From: Thermohalobaculum sp039028795
GTDB taxonomy: Bacteria; Pseudomonadota; Alphaproteobacteria; Rhodobacterales; Rhodobacteraceae
NCBI GenBank assembly: GCA_039028795.1
Contig: JBCCHJ010000020.1
Coordinates: 1-64,000, forward strand
DNA length: 64,000 nt
Direction of reading: 5' to 3'
The position numbers and the translations under genes are program-made. Each line of letters begins with the position of its first letter. The stretch's first letter is position 1. Shown one piece after another: positions 35,151 through 44,500 of the stretch. The notes under the pieces are model-generated. The model made no database searches. It worked only from the letters and a program-made list of their open reading frames with translations, and was not told where the DNA came from.

Positions 35151-35975
35151 ATGGACAAAGACTGGCATAAGGACACGATTAAGCAGAACTTCTGGGTCGC
35201 TTTGTCTGCCTTTGCTGCATTGGTATACTCTCTGGTGGTCCGGGACCTTCGGACCGAGCACAAAAATGCATCCTTGGGTATCCTCCTGGCAGTGGCTCAG
35301 CCGCTGGTCATGGGCATCGTCTTCTATTTGTTCATGTCCCTGATGGGTGGCGGTTTCAACAAAGTCCGGGGTGACAGCCTGACCTTCGTCTTGTTGGGCT
35401 TCATCTTGTTCTTCGTGCATGTCCGCACTGTTTCTGCCGTCGCAGGCGCTTTGCGCCAGGACATGATGAACCACCAGCGCCTGTCACCGTTTCTGATGAT
35501 CTGCGTCAAGGCGATTGGCTCGTTCTACAAAAACGCCTTTGCTTTGGTGATCATGTTGGTCGCCAACTACCTTTTGCGCGATGTCTACGAAATGCAGGAC
35601 CCGTTCCTATTTGCGTCAGCCTTCTTCTGGTGCTGGTTTTCCGGTATCGGTATCGGGATCATCTTTTTAGCGGCAAACCGGTACTTTACCTGGGGGTCGG
35701 TGATTCAAGTCACGTATATCCGTGTCTGCTTTTTCACGTCCGGGAAGTTCTTCGTGGCCAACTCGCTGCCAGGCTTCATCCGGCCGTACATGGACTGGAA
35801 CCCACTGTTTCACCTGTTGGACCAGGGTCGCGATGCCGCCTTTCTCAATTACACGGCTCGTACAACCAGCATGGACTATGCGATCATCGTCACGCTCTGC
35901 CTTTTCGTTCTGGGTATGCTGGTTGAACACTATGTCCGGGTCAATTATTCGGCCAGCCATATGCCCGGCGGGTGA
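35151..35975 (+). CDS. ABC-2 type (polysaccharide export-like) permease
   Basis: 274 residues with about six transmembrane helices, without a signal peptide. The N-terminus SLVVRDLRTEHKNASLGILLAVAQPLVMGIVFYLFMSLM is typical of KpsM/ABC-2 permeases. The C-terminal NPLFHLLDQGR-like segment (MDWNPLFHLLDQGRDAAFL) is the conserved NPL-H motif. No matching KpsT ATPase is present in the window, so it may pair with one encoded elsewhere. It is divergent from cysQ and the glycan locus. Confidence 0.8.
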   Translation: MDKDWHKDTIKQNFWVALSAFAALVYSLVVRDLRTEHKNASLGILLAVAQPLVMGIVFYLFMSLMGGGFNKVRGDSLTFVLLGFILFFVHVRTVSAVAGALRQDMMNHQRLSPFLMICVKAIGSFYKNAFALVIMLVANYLLRDVYEMQDPFLFASAFFWCWFSGIGIGIIFLAANRYFTWGSVIQVTYIRVCFFTSGKFFVANSLPGFIRPYMDWNPLFHLLDQGRDAAFLNYTARTTSMDYAIIVTLCLFVLGMLVEHYVRVNYSASHMPGG

Positions 35976-36056
35976 GAGCTGCGCCACCCGACATTCACGC
36001 GATCGCGACTTGTGCTACGGTCTGGCAGCACTAACTGGTTGCCGGGAAATAGATAG

Positions 36057-37019
36057 ATGATGGAGTGGCCTGCCATGGATCGGCGGCATCTATTGTTCAC
36101 AGGTCTGGCCGGGTTGACCACGGGATGCGTCGGCGGGGCAACGGGGATCTTCCAAGACGCAGAAACCGAATGGCCGCCCCAAGGCGCGATCGTGCCGACC
36201 AAGGCCGGAAGGATTCACGTCTGGGACAAAGGTGCCGGCACGCCGGTTGTTCTGATCCACGGTGCAAGCGGCAATTTGCGCGATTTTACCTGGGGACTAG
36301 GCGGGGAAATTGCGCAATCCCGGCGCGCGGTGGCAATGGATCGGCCAGGTTTTGGGTATTCTGATCGAATAGGGCCCAATGGCGGCGACCCCGCTGTTCA
36401 AGCACGAGCATTGATGGCCGCAGCCGCGGAAATCGGGCTGCAGAATCCGATAGTTGTCGGTCACAGCTGGGGCGCTGCGGTGGCAATGTCTTGGGCGCTT
36501 CAGGACCGGGAGAACGTGAAAGGTGTGATCACAGTTGCAGGCGCAGTAATGCCTTGGTCAGACAAACCCTCTCTCCCGGAGTTGCTTGGTCTCGACCATC
36601 TACTGGTCAACACCTACTTCAACTACCTGCAATCCAGCGCCGCCCGCGGCGGGATCGATCGGTTTGTCGACCGAATATTCAGCCCGCAGGACCCGCCAGA
36701 GGGATACGCGGACTATGTTGGCGGGCAGTTGGCCTTGCGCGCAGAATCGCTCGCTGCAAACAAAGAGGATATTACGACGATCAATCAGGCTTTGATCCGC
36801 CAGTCGCGCGACTATGGCCGACTGCAGGTTCCAGTCGAGATTGTTTCAGGGACAGAAGACTTCATCATTGACCCAAAACGCCAACCAATTCCGTTTGCGG
36901 AACTGCTGCCGGATGCGAGGCTGACCTTGTTGGACGGTGTCGGCCACATGCCGCACCATGTTGCCCCGGACGCAATTTTGGCGGCTTTGGATCGACTGGA
37001 CTCTGACGGCACCGCTTGA
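36057..37019 (+). CDS. Alpha/beta hydrolase, probable lipoprotein
   Basis: 320 residues. A short N-terminal hydrophobic segment ends in LTTGC, a possible lipobox, so the enzyme may be lipid-anchored. The alpha/beta hydrolase fold is visible as VVLIHGASGNLRDF (oxyanion loop), VVGHSWGAAVAM (nucleophile Ser), a catalytic Asp near TEDFIIDP, and the His in GVGHMPHHV. Substrate unknown. An inner ATG at 36075 is an alternative start. Confidence 0.82.
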   Translation: MMEWPAMDRRHLLFTGLAGLTTGCVGGATGIFQDAETEWPPQGAIVPTKAGRIHVWDKGAGTPVVLIHGASGNLRDFTWGLGGEIAQSRRAVAMDRPGFGYSDRIGPNGGDPAVQARALMAAAAEIGLQNPIVVGHSWGAAVAMSWALQDRENVKGVITVAGAVMPWSDKPSLPELLGLDHLLVNTYFNYLQSSAARGGIDRFVDRIFSPQDPPEGYADYVGGQLALRAESLAANKEDITTINQALIRQSRDYGRLQVPVEIVSGTEDFIIDPKRQPIPFAELLPDARLTLLDGVGHMPHHVAPDAILAALDRLDSDGTA

Positions 37020-37091
37020 AACAGAAATGAAAACGGGACTTATGGCTGGACCAAGAAGGCTGCGCTGACTCAAAGACGTGGACCGTTAGCC

Positions 37092-37931
37092 TTAATCTTG
37101 AAGCTGAGCCAAGGTCAGAAACTCTTCGATAGACAATGTCTCGGCCCGACGCGTCGGATCTATCGATGCTTTCTCTAACAACGTCAGCGGATCGTCTGTG
37201 CAGGCCTTCAATGACTGCCGCAGCATCTTTCGGCGTTGTGCGAACGCCGCTGCGGTTATCTTGGAAAGCCGCGCAGCATTGACGTTCGCAGGCGGCGTCA
37301 TTGGTTGGATGTTCACGATTGCAGAGGTCACCTTCGGCGGCGGAATAAAAGCCTGGGCTGGAACCTCGAAGGCAATACGGGCTTCGCAGCGCCACTGAGC
37401 CAGAACAGACAGGCGCCCATACGCCTTTGATCCCGGCGCCGCAACGATCCGTTCAGCAACCTCTTTTTGGAACATCAAAGTCAATGACTGCCACCAAGGT
37501 GGCCAATTCTCTGCATCAAGCCAATTCACCAACAAGGCCGTGCCGACATTGTAAGGCAGGTTGGCGACAATCCTTGCAGGGCCGCGCAGATGCGATGTCG
37601 GGTCAAGCCGCATGGCATCACCCTCCAGCACATGCAACCGTCCTGGGTAATGGTCAGAGATTTCCTCTAATGCTGGTAGGCATCTCTGATCCCGCTCTAT
37701 GGCGATGACCTTTGAAGCCCCCTCTGCCAGCAATGCACGCGTTAGACCGCCAGGTCCTGGTCCAATTTCAACCACCTCGGCTCCGTCAAGCGGACCAGCG
37801 GCCCGGGCGATACGTCCCGTCAGGTTCAGGTCCAGAAGGAAATTCTGGCCCAGTGACTTCCGCGCGGAAAGGCCGTGGCGGGCGATGACGTCCCTCAGTC
37901 TCGGCAGGCCATCAGGTGCCAGATCAGTCAC
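37092..37931 (-). CDS. rsmA: 16S rRNA (adenine1518-N6/adenine1519-N6)-dimethyltransferase
   Basis: 279 residues. KSLGQNFLLD, VVEIGPGPGGLTRALL, RIVANLPYNVGTALL and the FQKEVAERI block are the RsmA/KsgA signatures. It dimethylates two adjacent adenines in the 3' end of 16S rRNA during 30S assembly. It overlaps pdxA by 4 nt, the classical surA-pdxA-rsmA operon order. Confidence 0.96.
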   Translation of the reverse strand: MTDLAPDGLPRLRDVIARHGLSARKSLGQNFLLDLNLTGRIARAAGPLDGAEVVEIGPGPGGLTRALLAEGASKVIAIERDQRCLPALEEISDHYPGRLHVLEGDAMRLDPTSHLRGPARIVANLPYNVGTALLVNWLDAENWPPWWQSLTLMFQKEVAERIVAAPGSKAYGRLSVLAQWRCEARIAFEVPAQAFIPPPKVTSAIVNIQPMTPPANVNAARLSKITAAAFAQRRKMLRQSLKACTDDPLTLLEKASIDPTRRAETLSIEEFLTLAQLQD

Positions 37932-38908
37932 AAACCACGGGCCTTCGCCATGGTCCCAGCAAGCTTGATCGCCTCGACCAGGCTGGTGGGATCGGCTTTG
38001 CCCGTGCCGGCAATGTCGTAGGCCGTACCGTGATCCGGCGAGGTCCGCACAAAAGGCAGACCAAGGGTCACATTCACGCCGCGGGCAAAATCCAGCATCT
38101 TCAAAGGGACAAGGCCCTGGTCATGGTACATTGTAAGCGCTGCGTCGTACTTTTCGCGTGCGGCGGGATGAAACATCGTGTCCGCAGGCAGAGGCCCACG
38201 CACATCCATACCTTCACTACGTAGGTGATCCACGGCAGGCTGGATGATCGTCACCTCCTCTGAGCCCATGGCGCCGCCCTCTCCGGCGTGTGGGTTCAAC
38301 CCCGCGACCGCCAAACGCGGATCGTCGATGTCAAAGTCCTTTTGCAATGCCAGGTAGACCATTCGGGCGGTTTGCATGATCAGATCAGCTGTCAACAAGC
38401 CGGGCACGTCGGCCAGGGCGATATGTATCGTTACAGGCACGACCCTAAGCCCTGGCGCCGCGAGCATCATGACGGTGTGATTGACTCCGCCTAAATGGGC
38501 CAGAAATTCCGTATGGCCGGGCCAGCGAAACCCCGCACCATCATATAGAACCTTCTTATTAATCGGATTGGTCACCATGCCACTGGCATGGCCATCCCGC
38601 GCAAGACGAACAGCAAGTTCAATTGATGCAATGGTCGCTTTAGCCAGGCCTGGATGCGGTCTACCGGGCCTAACTGGATGGTCGAGTTTCATCGGTAAAA
38701 CTGGTAAAGCCGAGGCGAAAACATCACCTGCCTCTTCTGGCGTTCCAATCGCCTGAACCGGCACCTCCGAGCACATCATTGCGATACGATCAGGATCATC
38801 GATCAAGAAAAACGGCGGCAAGGTTTCCCGTTGCCGCCAGGCTGCAATTGTAATTTCCGCGCCAACCCCGGCAGGGTCGCCCATGGTCAGCGCAAGCGGT
38901 GCTGTCAC
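37928..38908 (-). CDS. pdxA: 4-hydroxythreonine-4-phosphate dehydrogenase
   Basis: 326 residues. LTMGDPAGVGAEI at the start, GHTEFLAHLGG and GLNPHAGEGGAMG, with the metal-binding His residues, are typical of PdxA. It acts in de novo pyridoxal-5'-phosphate synthesis. It overlaps rsmA and surA by 4 nt each. Confidence 0.96.
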   Translation of the reverse strand: MTAPLALTMGDPAGVGAEITIAAWRQRETLPPFFLIDDPDRIAMMCSEVPVQAIGTPEEAGDVFASALPVLPMKLDHPVRPGRPHPGLAKATIASIELAVRLARDGHASGMVTNPINKKVLYDGAGFRWPGHTEFLAHLGGVNHTVMMLAAPGLRVVPVTIHIALADVPGLLTADLIMQTARMVYLALQKDFDIDDPRLAVAGLNPHAGEGGAMGSEEVTIIQPAVDHLRSEGMDVRGPLPADTMFHPAAREKYDAALTMYHDQGLVPLKMLDFARGVNVTLGLPFVRTSPDHGTAYDIAGTGKADPTSLVEAIKLAGTMAKARGL

Positions 38909-39873
38909 CGGACTTCGATCAGCGCATCGCGGCGCATTTCCTGAAGCAGCCCTTCAGACAAGCGATTGCTCTTTCGCTGGATCAATCGATTTCTGACCTG
39001 TTCGCGCACTTCCGGGCTTGCGGTAGCATTGGCGCCGGTTTCGCGCTTGTCGACCAGTTGCAACAACGACAGCCCGCCCGGCACGGAAAGCGGCCTTGAT
39101 ACCTCGCCAACGGTCAACTCAGACAACGCACGCAGCATGTCCGGGGGCATGCGCTGGGTTGAGACCCACCCGACGTCGCCGCCGCGCGCAGCACTCGGCG
39201 CGCGGGAAAATCGGGATACCGCCTCGTCAAAGCTGCCGCCCTGGTTCAGCGCATTGTAAAGCTGTTCAGCAAGCGCCCTGGTTTCCGCTTCCGTGCGGCC
39301 ATCAGCAGTTAGCGCAAGACCGATTTCCTTGATCCGGTACTCAAAGGCTGCGCGTTGGTTGATCAGACCGAGTTCTGCATCGATCTCCGCCTCGCCCGGT
39401 TCCACGCGGTTTGAGAATCTGGCGCGGATGACCTGCGCCCAAATCATTTCGGCGCTGGCCAGGTCCTCGATGGCCATCTCGCTGACGCCCTGGGCGCTGA
39501 GGATTGCTTTGAATTCATTTGCGCTGATGTTCTGATTTTGCGCGAGCCCCGCAACACCCTGGTCGATGATCTCCTGCGTCGGCGAAATCCCGATCGCCTT
39601 GCCAGCCTGAATTTTCAAGCGATCTTCGACCAACTGATCCAAGGCAGTCGCGCGCAAAGAATCTGCATCGGCCGTCGCAAAGCCCAGCGCGACCAGAATC
39701 TGAGCCCGTTGTGCCAAATCAAACCCGGTTATCGCGCTATCATTCACAATCGCTACCGGACGGAACAGAGTTTGCGCCTGCGCCACATTGCCCAAACCAA
39801 TCGCCGCCACGACTGCAATTGACGCCATTACGACGGCACGTCTCACCGAATTCCAGGCAGAGTTATCTTTCAT
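38905..39873 (-). CDS. surA: SurA-like periplasmic peptidyl-prolyl isomerase/chaperone
   Basis: 322 residues with an N-terminal signal peptide (AVVMASIAVVAAIGLGNVAQA). The SurA N-terminal domain starts FRPVAIVNDSAITGFDL, and one parvulin/PpiC domain follows with the conserved RGGDVGWVSTQRMPPDML strand. E. coli SurA has two parvulin domains; this one has one, as usual in alphaproteobacteria. It escorts outer-membrane proteins such as LptD, whose gene overlaps its start by 11 nt. Confidence 0.9.
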   Translation of the reverse strand: MKDNSAWNSVRRAVVMASIAVVAAIGLGNVAQAQTLFRPVAIVNDSAITGFDLAQRAQILVALGFATADADSLRATALDQLVEDRLKIQAGKAIGISPTQEIIDQGVAGLAQNQNISANEFKAILSAQGVSEMAIEDLASAEMIWAQVIRARFSNRVEPGEAEIDAELGLINQRAAFEYRIKEIGLALTADGRTEAETRALAEQLYNALNQGGSFDEAVSRFSRAPSAARGGDVGWVSTQRMPPDMLRALSELTVGEVSRPLSVPGGLSLLQLVDKRETGANATASPEVREQVRNRLIQRKSNRLSEGLLQEMRRDALIEVR

Positions 39874-42055
39874 TGCCGTCTCCTAGCGTCAGCAAGCTGA
39901 TATTCAATCCGAACGAGGTTGAAGCCGGTGAGTTTTCTTGATCGGTAAACCGGCGCCCAACTGTCACCTCGACCGAGCAGCATTCATTCTCATACACTAA
40001 GGCGCCACCTATTCGAACGAATTCGCCAAATTGTAAATCCCTTTGCCCGAAGGCAGTTACGGACCAGTTATTGTCAATTTTGACCTTGCCTCGGGCATTG
40101 ATCTCTTCACGGTCCGAGATCGCACCGATCGCAGGGTCCGACTCCAAGAAGACATAACTTGTTGATAACTCGGCCGGGTCCACCTTCAAAGATCCAAAAA
40201 ACTCGTTTCTGGTGATGGTCGCGTCCTCCGAAAATCGGACCCGATGGCGTAATTTTACGTATGGGTGAAAGCTCGCTTGCCATGACGCCACAAAGTCAGA
40301 TTCTGTGTCCCGAAGACCGGACCCAGCAGAAAACGCATTTAACTGACGAAATCGGTAGACCCTTCCGACACTGGCATTGAACTCCAAGCCGTCAGAGGCA
40401 ATGCGTTCATACCGCAAGGAAAGGTTGATCCGGGGTCCTTCCTCGAAGGCATCCAGACCCGAGAAGTGGTTTCTATCGATGACATTGGTTTCGTCGAATT
40501 CGGTCACCAGGCTGTCTTCGACGGGAATGTTGATGTTGTTGCCGCCATAGGGCGCAACAATCCCCTGTACAACCGGCTCGAAAACATGGGTCACGCCGTT
40601 TCTGGTATCGCTGATCAAGGGAAAGCGGGCTTCAATGCCCGCCTGCCCGGTGAAACGGGACGTAAAGTCATCAGTAATGGCAGGATCATCTTGCGCGGCA
40701 AAAAAGTCTGCTCTCACCTCACCAAACCCGGTCAAGGCAAGACCCCAATCCAGGACTTCCTGACGTTCCCAATCTGCACCCAGGGTCAACCTTGCTGCAT
40801 TCCGGCCGTTGTTACGTGCCAAAGCGTGTCCGGAGGCAAACAAACCAAACGTGCCCCCGGCCCAGGGGTCATCCAGGTTATAGCGAATATCAACCGTCGG
40901 AAGCGCAAGGGGGATATTCCCGGCAGGCTCGTCGTCACGCAGGCTTTGGAAATAGACCGCCGACACATCGAAGAAGCCGTCTGACCTGTATCTTTCGATA
41001 AATATCTCGCTGTTCAGACGATCCCCGAATTGGAAATCATAACGGCTGAGATAGGCATCATCCGTGGTGAAGGTTACGTCCCATCCCCAGTTGATTTCTT
41101 CAGTCAGTGCAAACAGACCCTCGGTATCCAGATGGCCCTGTATCCGGTCGCTGCCTGTAAAGTCGTTAAAGGTAGCGGATCCTGCCAACCGAAGATCCCC
41201 GTTGCGGAAGGCTTTTCGATACTCGCCTTCCAGGATGACGCCATCATCCGTCGTCAGAAACGGCGTGAAAGTGAAGTCCGAATGATCGTCGATCACCCAA
41301 AAAAACGGTGTCTTGATTGCGTACCCGAACGTCGACGAGCTCAGAAAAGATGGCACCAAGAAGCCGCTGGCGCGTTTCACCGTCGGATCGGGATGCCTGA
41401 AATACGGCAGCCAAGCGATGGAAACGCCCATGACATCGAAAGTCGCATTCTCATAGTGGATTATGCGTTCTTCTTCGTCATGGATGATCCGCCTGGCCCG
41501 AATACGCCATAAGGGCAGTTCAGTGTCCGGGCAAATCGCACAGGGGCTGTAAACGGCCTTGGATAGTGTGTTGTAGCGTTCATCAATCCGGCGCGCTTCG
41601 ACAGCCGCAAGCCGCGTGTGTTCGCCCATCACGGCCCGGGCGCCACGCACCAAACCGTCCTTCAAGTCGGCGTCCAAATCCGCAGCATCGGCGAAAACCG
41701 TGACGCCGGTTTCATCGCGTAGAACGATGTCGCCCTCTGCAGCGATCCGCCCGGTGTCGTCGTTGTAGATGATTTTTTGCGCGGTCAGCGTTCGTTCGCC
41801 ATAAAAGACCTCGACATTGCCTTCAGCGATGACCGTATTTGATTCTCTGTCCACAGTGACGCGGTCGGCCACCAGGGCGACGGGCAGGTCTTCATCAATG
41901 TTCAGCAATTGCGCCCATGCTGGTGACAGCGCTGGCGGACCCATCCAAGACCAAAGCGCCAGCAGGGCAACGAAAACCAATCTGGGTATTGCAGTAGAAA
42001 CACGCACCGCAGCCCGCGAAGCCGCATGGCGCTTTTTCTCTGCCCGATCGATCAT
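39863..42055 (-). CDS. lptD: LPS-assembly protein LptD
   Basis: 730 residues. After a signal-anchor-like N-terminus comes an OstA/LptA-like jelly-roll domain (PVALVADRVTVDRESNTVIAEGNVEVFYGERTL) and then the large C-terminal beta-barrel with many Asp/Phe-rich strands. It forms the outer-membrane LPS translocon with LptE. It is followed at once by surA and preceded by lptG, making one envelope-assembly operon. Confidence 0.94.
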   Translation of the reverse strand: MIDRAEKKRHAASRAAVRVSTAIPRLVFVALLALWSWMGPPALSPAWAQLLNIDEDLPVALVADRVTVDRESNTVIAEGNVEVFYGERTLTAQKIIYNDDTGRIAAEGDIVLRDETGVTVFADAADLDADLKDGLVRGARAVMGEHTRLAAVEARRIDERYNTLSKAVYSPCAICPDTELPLWRIRARRIIHDEEERIIHYENATFDVMGVSIAWLPYFRHPDPTVKRASGFLVPSFLSSSTFGYAIKTPFFWVIDDHSDFTFTPFLTTDDGVILEGEYRKAFRNGDLRLAGSATFNDFTGSDRIQGHLDTEGLFALTEEINWGWDVTFTTDDAYLSRYDFQFGDRLNSEIFIERYRSDGFFDVSAVYFQSLRDDEPAGNIPLALPTVDIRYNLDDPWAGGTFGLFASGHALARNNGRNAARLTLGADWERQEVLDWGLALTGFGEVRADFFAAQDDPAITDDFTSRFTGQAGIEARFPLISDTRNGVTHVFEPVVQGIVAPYGGNNINIPVEDSLVTEFDETNVIDRNHFSGLDAFEEGPRINLSLRYERIASDGLEFNASVGRVYRFRQLNAFSAGSGLRDTESDFVASWQASFHPYVKLRHRVRFSEDATITRNEFFGSLKVDPAELSTSYVFLESDPAIGAISDREEINARGKVKIDNNWSVTAFGQRDLQFGEFVRIGGALVYENECCSVEVTVGRRFTDQENSPASTSFGLNISLLTLGDGNER

Positions 42056-42094
42056 GCGGTTAACCCCGCCCTTATCGTTCCCCCAGGTGTTCTT

Positions 42095-43219
42095 TTAGCC
42101 ATCCTCTAGATGCAGCAGCAAGCCCAGAGCGAACAAGACCGCCGACAAAGGTGGTGCCCATGCAGCTAAAGGCACTGGAACGCTGCCAGAGGCGCCCAAC
42201 GCATTGGCGATGTCCGATAGGAAGAAATATCCGAACCCCGCCATGACACAGCCCATCGCCATTATACCCAGCCCACCGAATCGCGCATGACGCATCGAAA
42301 ATCCTGCGCCGATCAGGACCATGGCCACAAAAACGATTGGGGCAGACAGCAGACTGTACCAGTGCATACGGTGCCGGTTCGAGGCAAAACCTGAATCTTC
42401 CAAGACTGAAATGAACCCCGGCAGTTCCCAGAAACTGATCGTCTGCGGTGCAGCAAAGCTATTTAGGATGTGCTCGACCGTCAGGTCTGTTTCGATCGTC
42501 ATTTGCTGAACACTGACAGGCCGGGTTTCGACCAACGCTGCATCTGTGGTGTCGGCACTTTCAGGCTTCAGATCCCACCGCTGCGCACCACCCAATCGCC
42601 AGGATCCTTCCTCAAGGACTGCCGTGCGTGCATTCACACGACGATACAGCCGGTCTTCCGGATCAAATTGAAAGATCACGACATCCCATAGTCGTTGAAT
42701 ATCCTTACTGGCGCGCTTGGCACGGATCACCGTTTGACCGTTTTCATCGCCCTGACGCAGCCACAAACCTCCGCCAGACACTGCCAAACGAGAGGAAGAT
42801 CTTTCGAAGAACCGGGTCTCAAGGGTCTCGAAACGGGCCGCAAAGGCAGAAGCGATGGGGTTGTAGAGGCTAAATGAAACCACGCCCAAACCCGCGGCGA
42901 CAACCAATGCAGGAGAAATCAATCGCCAGACCGAAACACCTGCAGCACGGGTGACAACCAGTTCCGATGATCGCGCCAGGATGGCAAAGGAGGTCATGGC
43001 CGCCAACAGAACCGTAAAGGGCGCTGCGGCGATGGTCACCGCAGGCGCATGCAGGAAAGCCATGCCGAGTAAATCCAAGAACCCTGCGTTCCCGCTCTTG
43101 TTGGCGCGCAGCAGTTCCACCAAATCGACGATGACCACCAGCATCAGAACGGCCATGAATGTTGCGAGCAGCATCGTGAGGAAACGTCGTGCGATATAAA
43201 GCCAAAGCGTCAGGCGCAT
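42095..43219 (-). CDS. lptG: LPS export ABC transporter permease LptG
   Basis: 374 residues. The start MRLTLWLYIARRFLTMLLATFMAVLMLV and the three C-terminal helices frame a large periplasmic domain, as in YjgP/YjgQ proteins. It pairs with LptF as the inner-membrane permease of the Lpt bridge. The ATG at 43219 overlaps the lptF stop codon (TAATG), which rules out the longer frame. Confidence 0.94.
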   Translation of the reverse strand: MRLTLWLYIARRFLTMLLATFMAVLMLVVIVDLVELLRANKSGNAGFLDLLGMAFLHAPAVTIAAAPFTVLLAAMTSFAILARSSELVVTRAAGVSVWRLISPALVVAAGLGVVSFSLYNPIASAFAARFETLETRFFERSSSRLAVSGGGLWLRQGDENGQTVIRAKRASKDIQRLWDVVIFQFDPEDRLYRRVNARTAVLEEGSWRLGGAQRWDLKPESADTTDAALVETRPVSVQQMTIETDLTVEHILNSFAAPQTISFWELPGFISVLEDSGFASNRHRMHWYSLLSAPIVFVAMVLIGAGFSMRHARFGGLGIMAMGCVMAGFGYFFLSDIANALGASGSVPVPLAAWAPPLSAVLFALGLLLHLEDG

Positions 43220-44361
43220 TATGCGGCCCCCGCTGTCTGGACAGCACGCCGCCGCCAATCGGTCAGCATCCAAAATGCTGCAATAACGCCCAACAAAGGC
43301 GGCACATACATCAGCGGCCAGAAGACGGCAGCACCCGTGACAAGGCTTTTCGCGGCCAGACCTGACAATCGCAGTGCCAATCCGGCGATCGCAGCTAATA
43401 CGATACGTCCGGTAAATCCCTGTCGGCGAAAGCCCGAACTGATCACAAACGCTACCGCCAACAACGGCAAGGCAAGCACATAAAGCGGAGCCGAAAGCGC
43501 CTCGTGCGCTTCCGCCCGAAAATCGCCAAGCGACCGCGGGGCGGCCTGGGTGGCATCGATTTCAAGCAAATCGGGCAGATACATTTCCGATGGTTTCCGC
43601 GCCCTGGCCGGCCCAGGTTCCGCGAACGGTGACAAATCATAGGACAACCGGTCAAAGCGCAGGATCGAGAGGGATGTCGTTGACGGCACATCGGCGCTTT
43701 GCGCAACACCATCGAACATCACCAGGCGAGTGCCCTGATCGTCACGGACCAAAAGCGCCCGTTCAGCCGTGTAGGTCACCATTCTATCCGGATCGCGTTC
43801 GTCGTGTACGAGGACGCCGAACATCTCTCCAGCCCGGCCGGTTTCGCGCAGGTACACTGAAACGTTACGCATCGGCGTCAAAAACTGGCCTTCGCGCACG
43901 AAGGCCACCGCAACATCGCCGCGAATCTGCGTAATCCGGTCCCGCATTTCCCGCTGTGCCGTCGGCATCAGGTACAGTGTCAGTGCAAAGACGACGATCA
44001 TCACCAGGGCAGAGAAGACCGCAACGGCCTTAAGCAGCGATGTCCCTGACAGCCCTGAGGCCAGCATTACCACAATCTCGGAATCCGTGAACAGCCGATT
44101 GATCGCAAAAAGAACCGCCGCAAAAACAGATACCGGCAGCACGATCGACAGCACCATCGGCAGCAGCAGGGCGGTGAACTCCAGGAAAACCGTGGCGGAT
44201 TGCCCATTGTTCACAACCGTGTCGATCACACGAAGCGATTGGGTGAGCCAGATTACGCCGGTGAAAACCAGCACGAAGAACAGGAATGGCCCCAAGATTT
44301 GTCGAAAGATATAGCGATCTATCCGTCCCAATCCCGTCTCCTGCAGCAAGCGAGCTATCAT
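43219..44361 (-). CDS. lptF: LPS export ABC transporter permease LptF
   Basis: 380 residues. RIDRYIFRQILGPFLFFVLVFTGVIWLTQSLRVIDTVV is the canonical LptF first helix and coupling region. Then come LLPMVLSIVLPVSVFAAVLF and a periplasmic domain. The start at 44361 is chosen because the upstream 49 codons are not protein-like. It is divergent from pepA; the promoters of the lpt operon and pepA share the 140-nt gap. Confidence 0.94.
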   Translation of the reverse strand: MIARLLQETGLGRIDRYIFRQILGPFLFFVLVFTGVIWLTQSLRVIDTVVNNGQSATVFLEFTALLLPMVLSIVLPVSVFAAVLFAINRLFTDSEIVVMLASGLSGTSLLKAVAVFSALVMIVVFALTLYLMPTAQREMRDRITQIRGDVAVAFVREGQFLTPMRNVSVYLRETGRAGEMFGVLVHDERDPDRMVTYTAERALLVRDDQGTRLVMFDGVAQSADVPSTTSLSILRFDRLSYDLSPFAEPGPARARKPSEMYLPDLLEIDATQAAPRSLGDFRAEAHEALSAPLYVLALPLLAVAFVISSGFRRQGFTGRIVLAAIAGLALRLSGLAAKSLVTGAAVFWPLMYVPPLLGVIAAFWMLTDWRRRAVQTAGAA

Positions 44362-44500
44362 GTACCCCACCGGGCGCGTCGTGCCTAGGGCGCGGACGCG
44401 GACAACTGGGAAATCCACGGCGCGCACAGGTCGCACGACACATCGGGGCGAACAGGATACCTTAACGCCCGAATCATTGCACGCCGTCGGAGTCCTCCCC

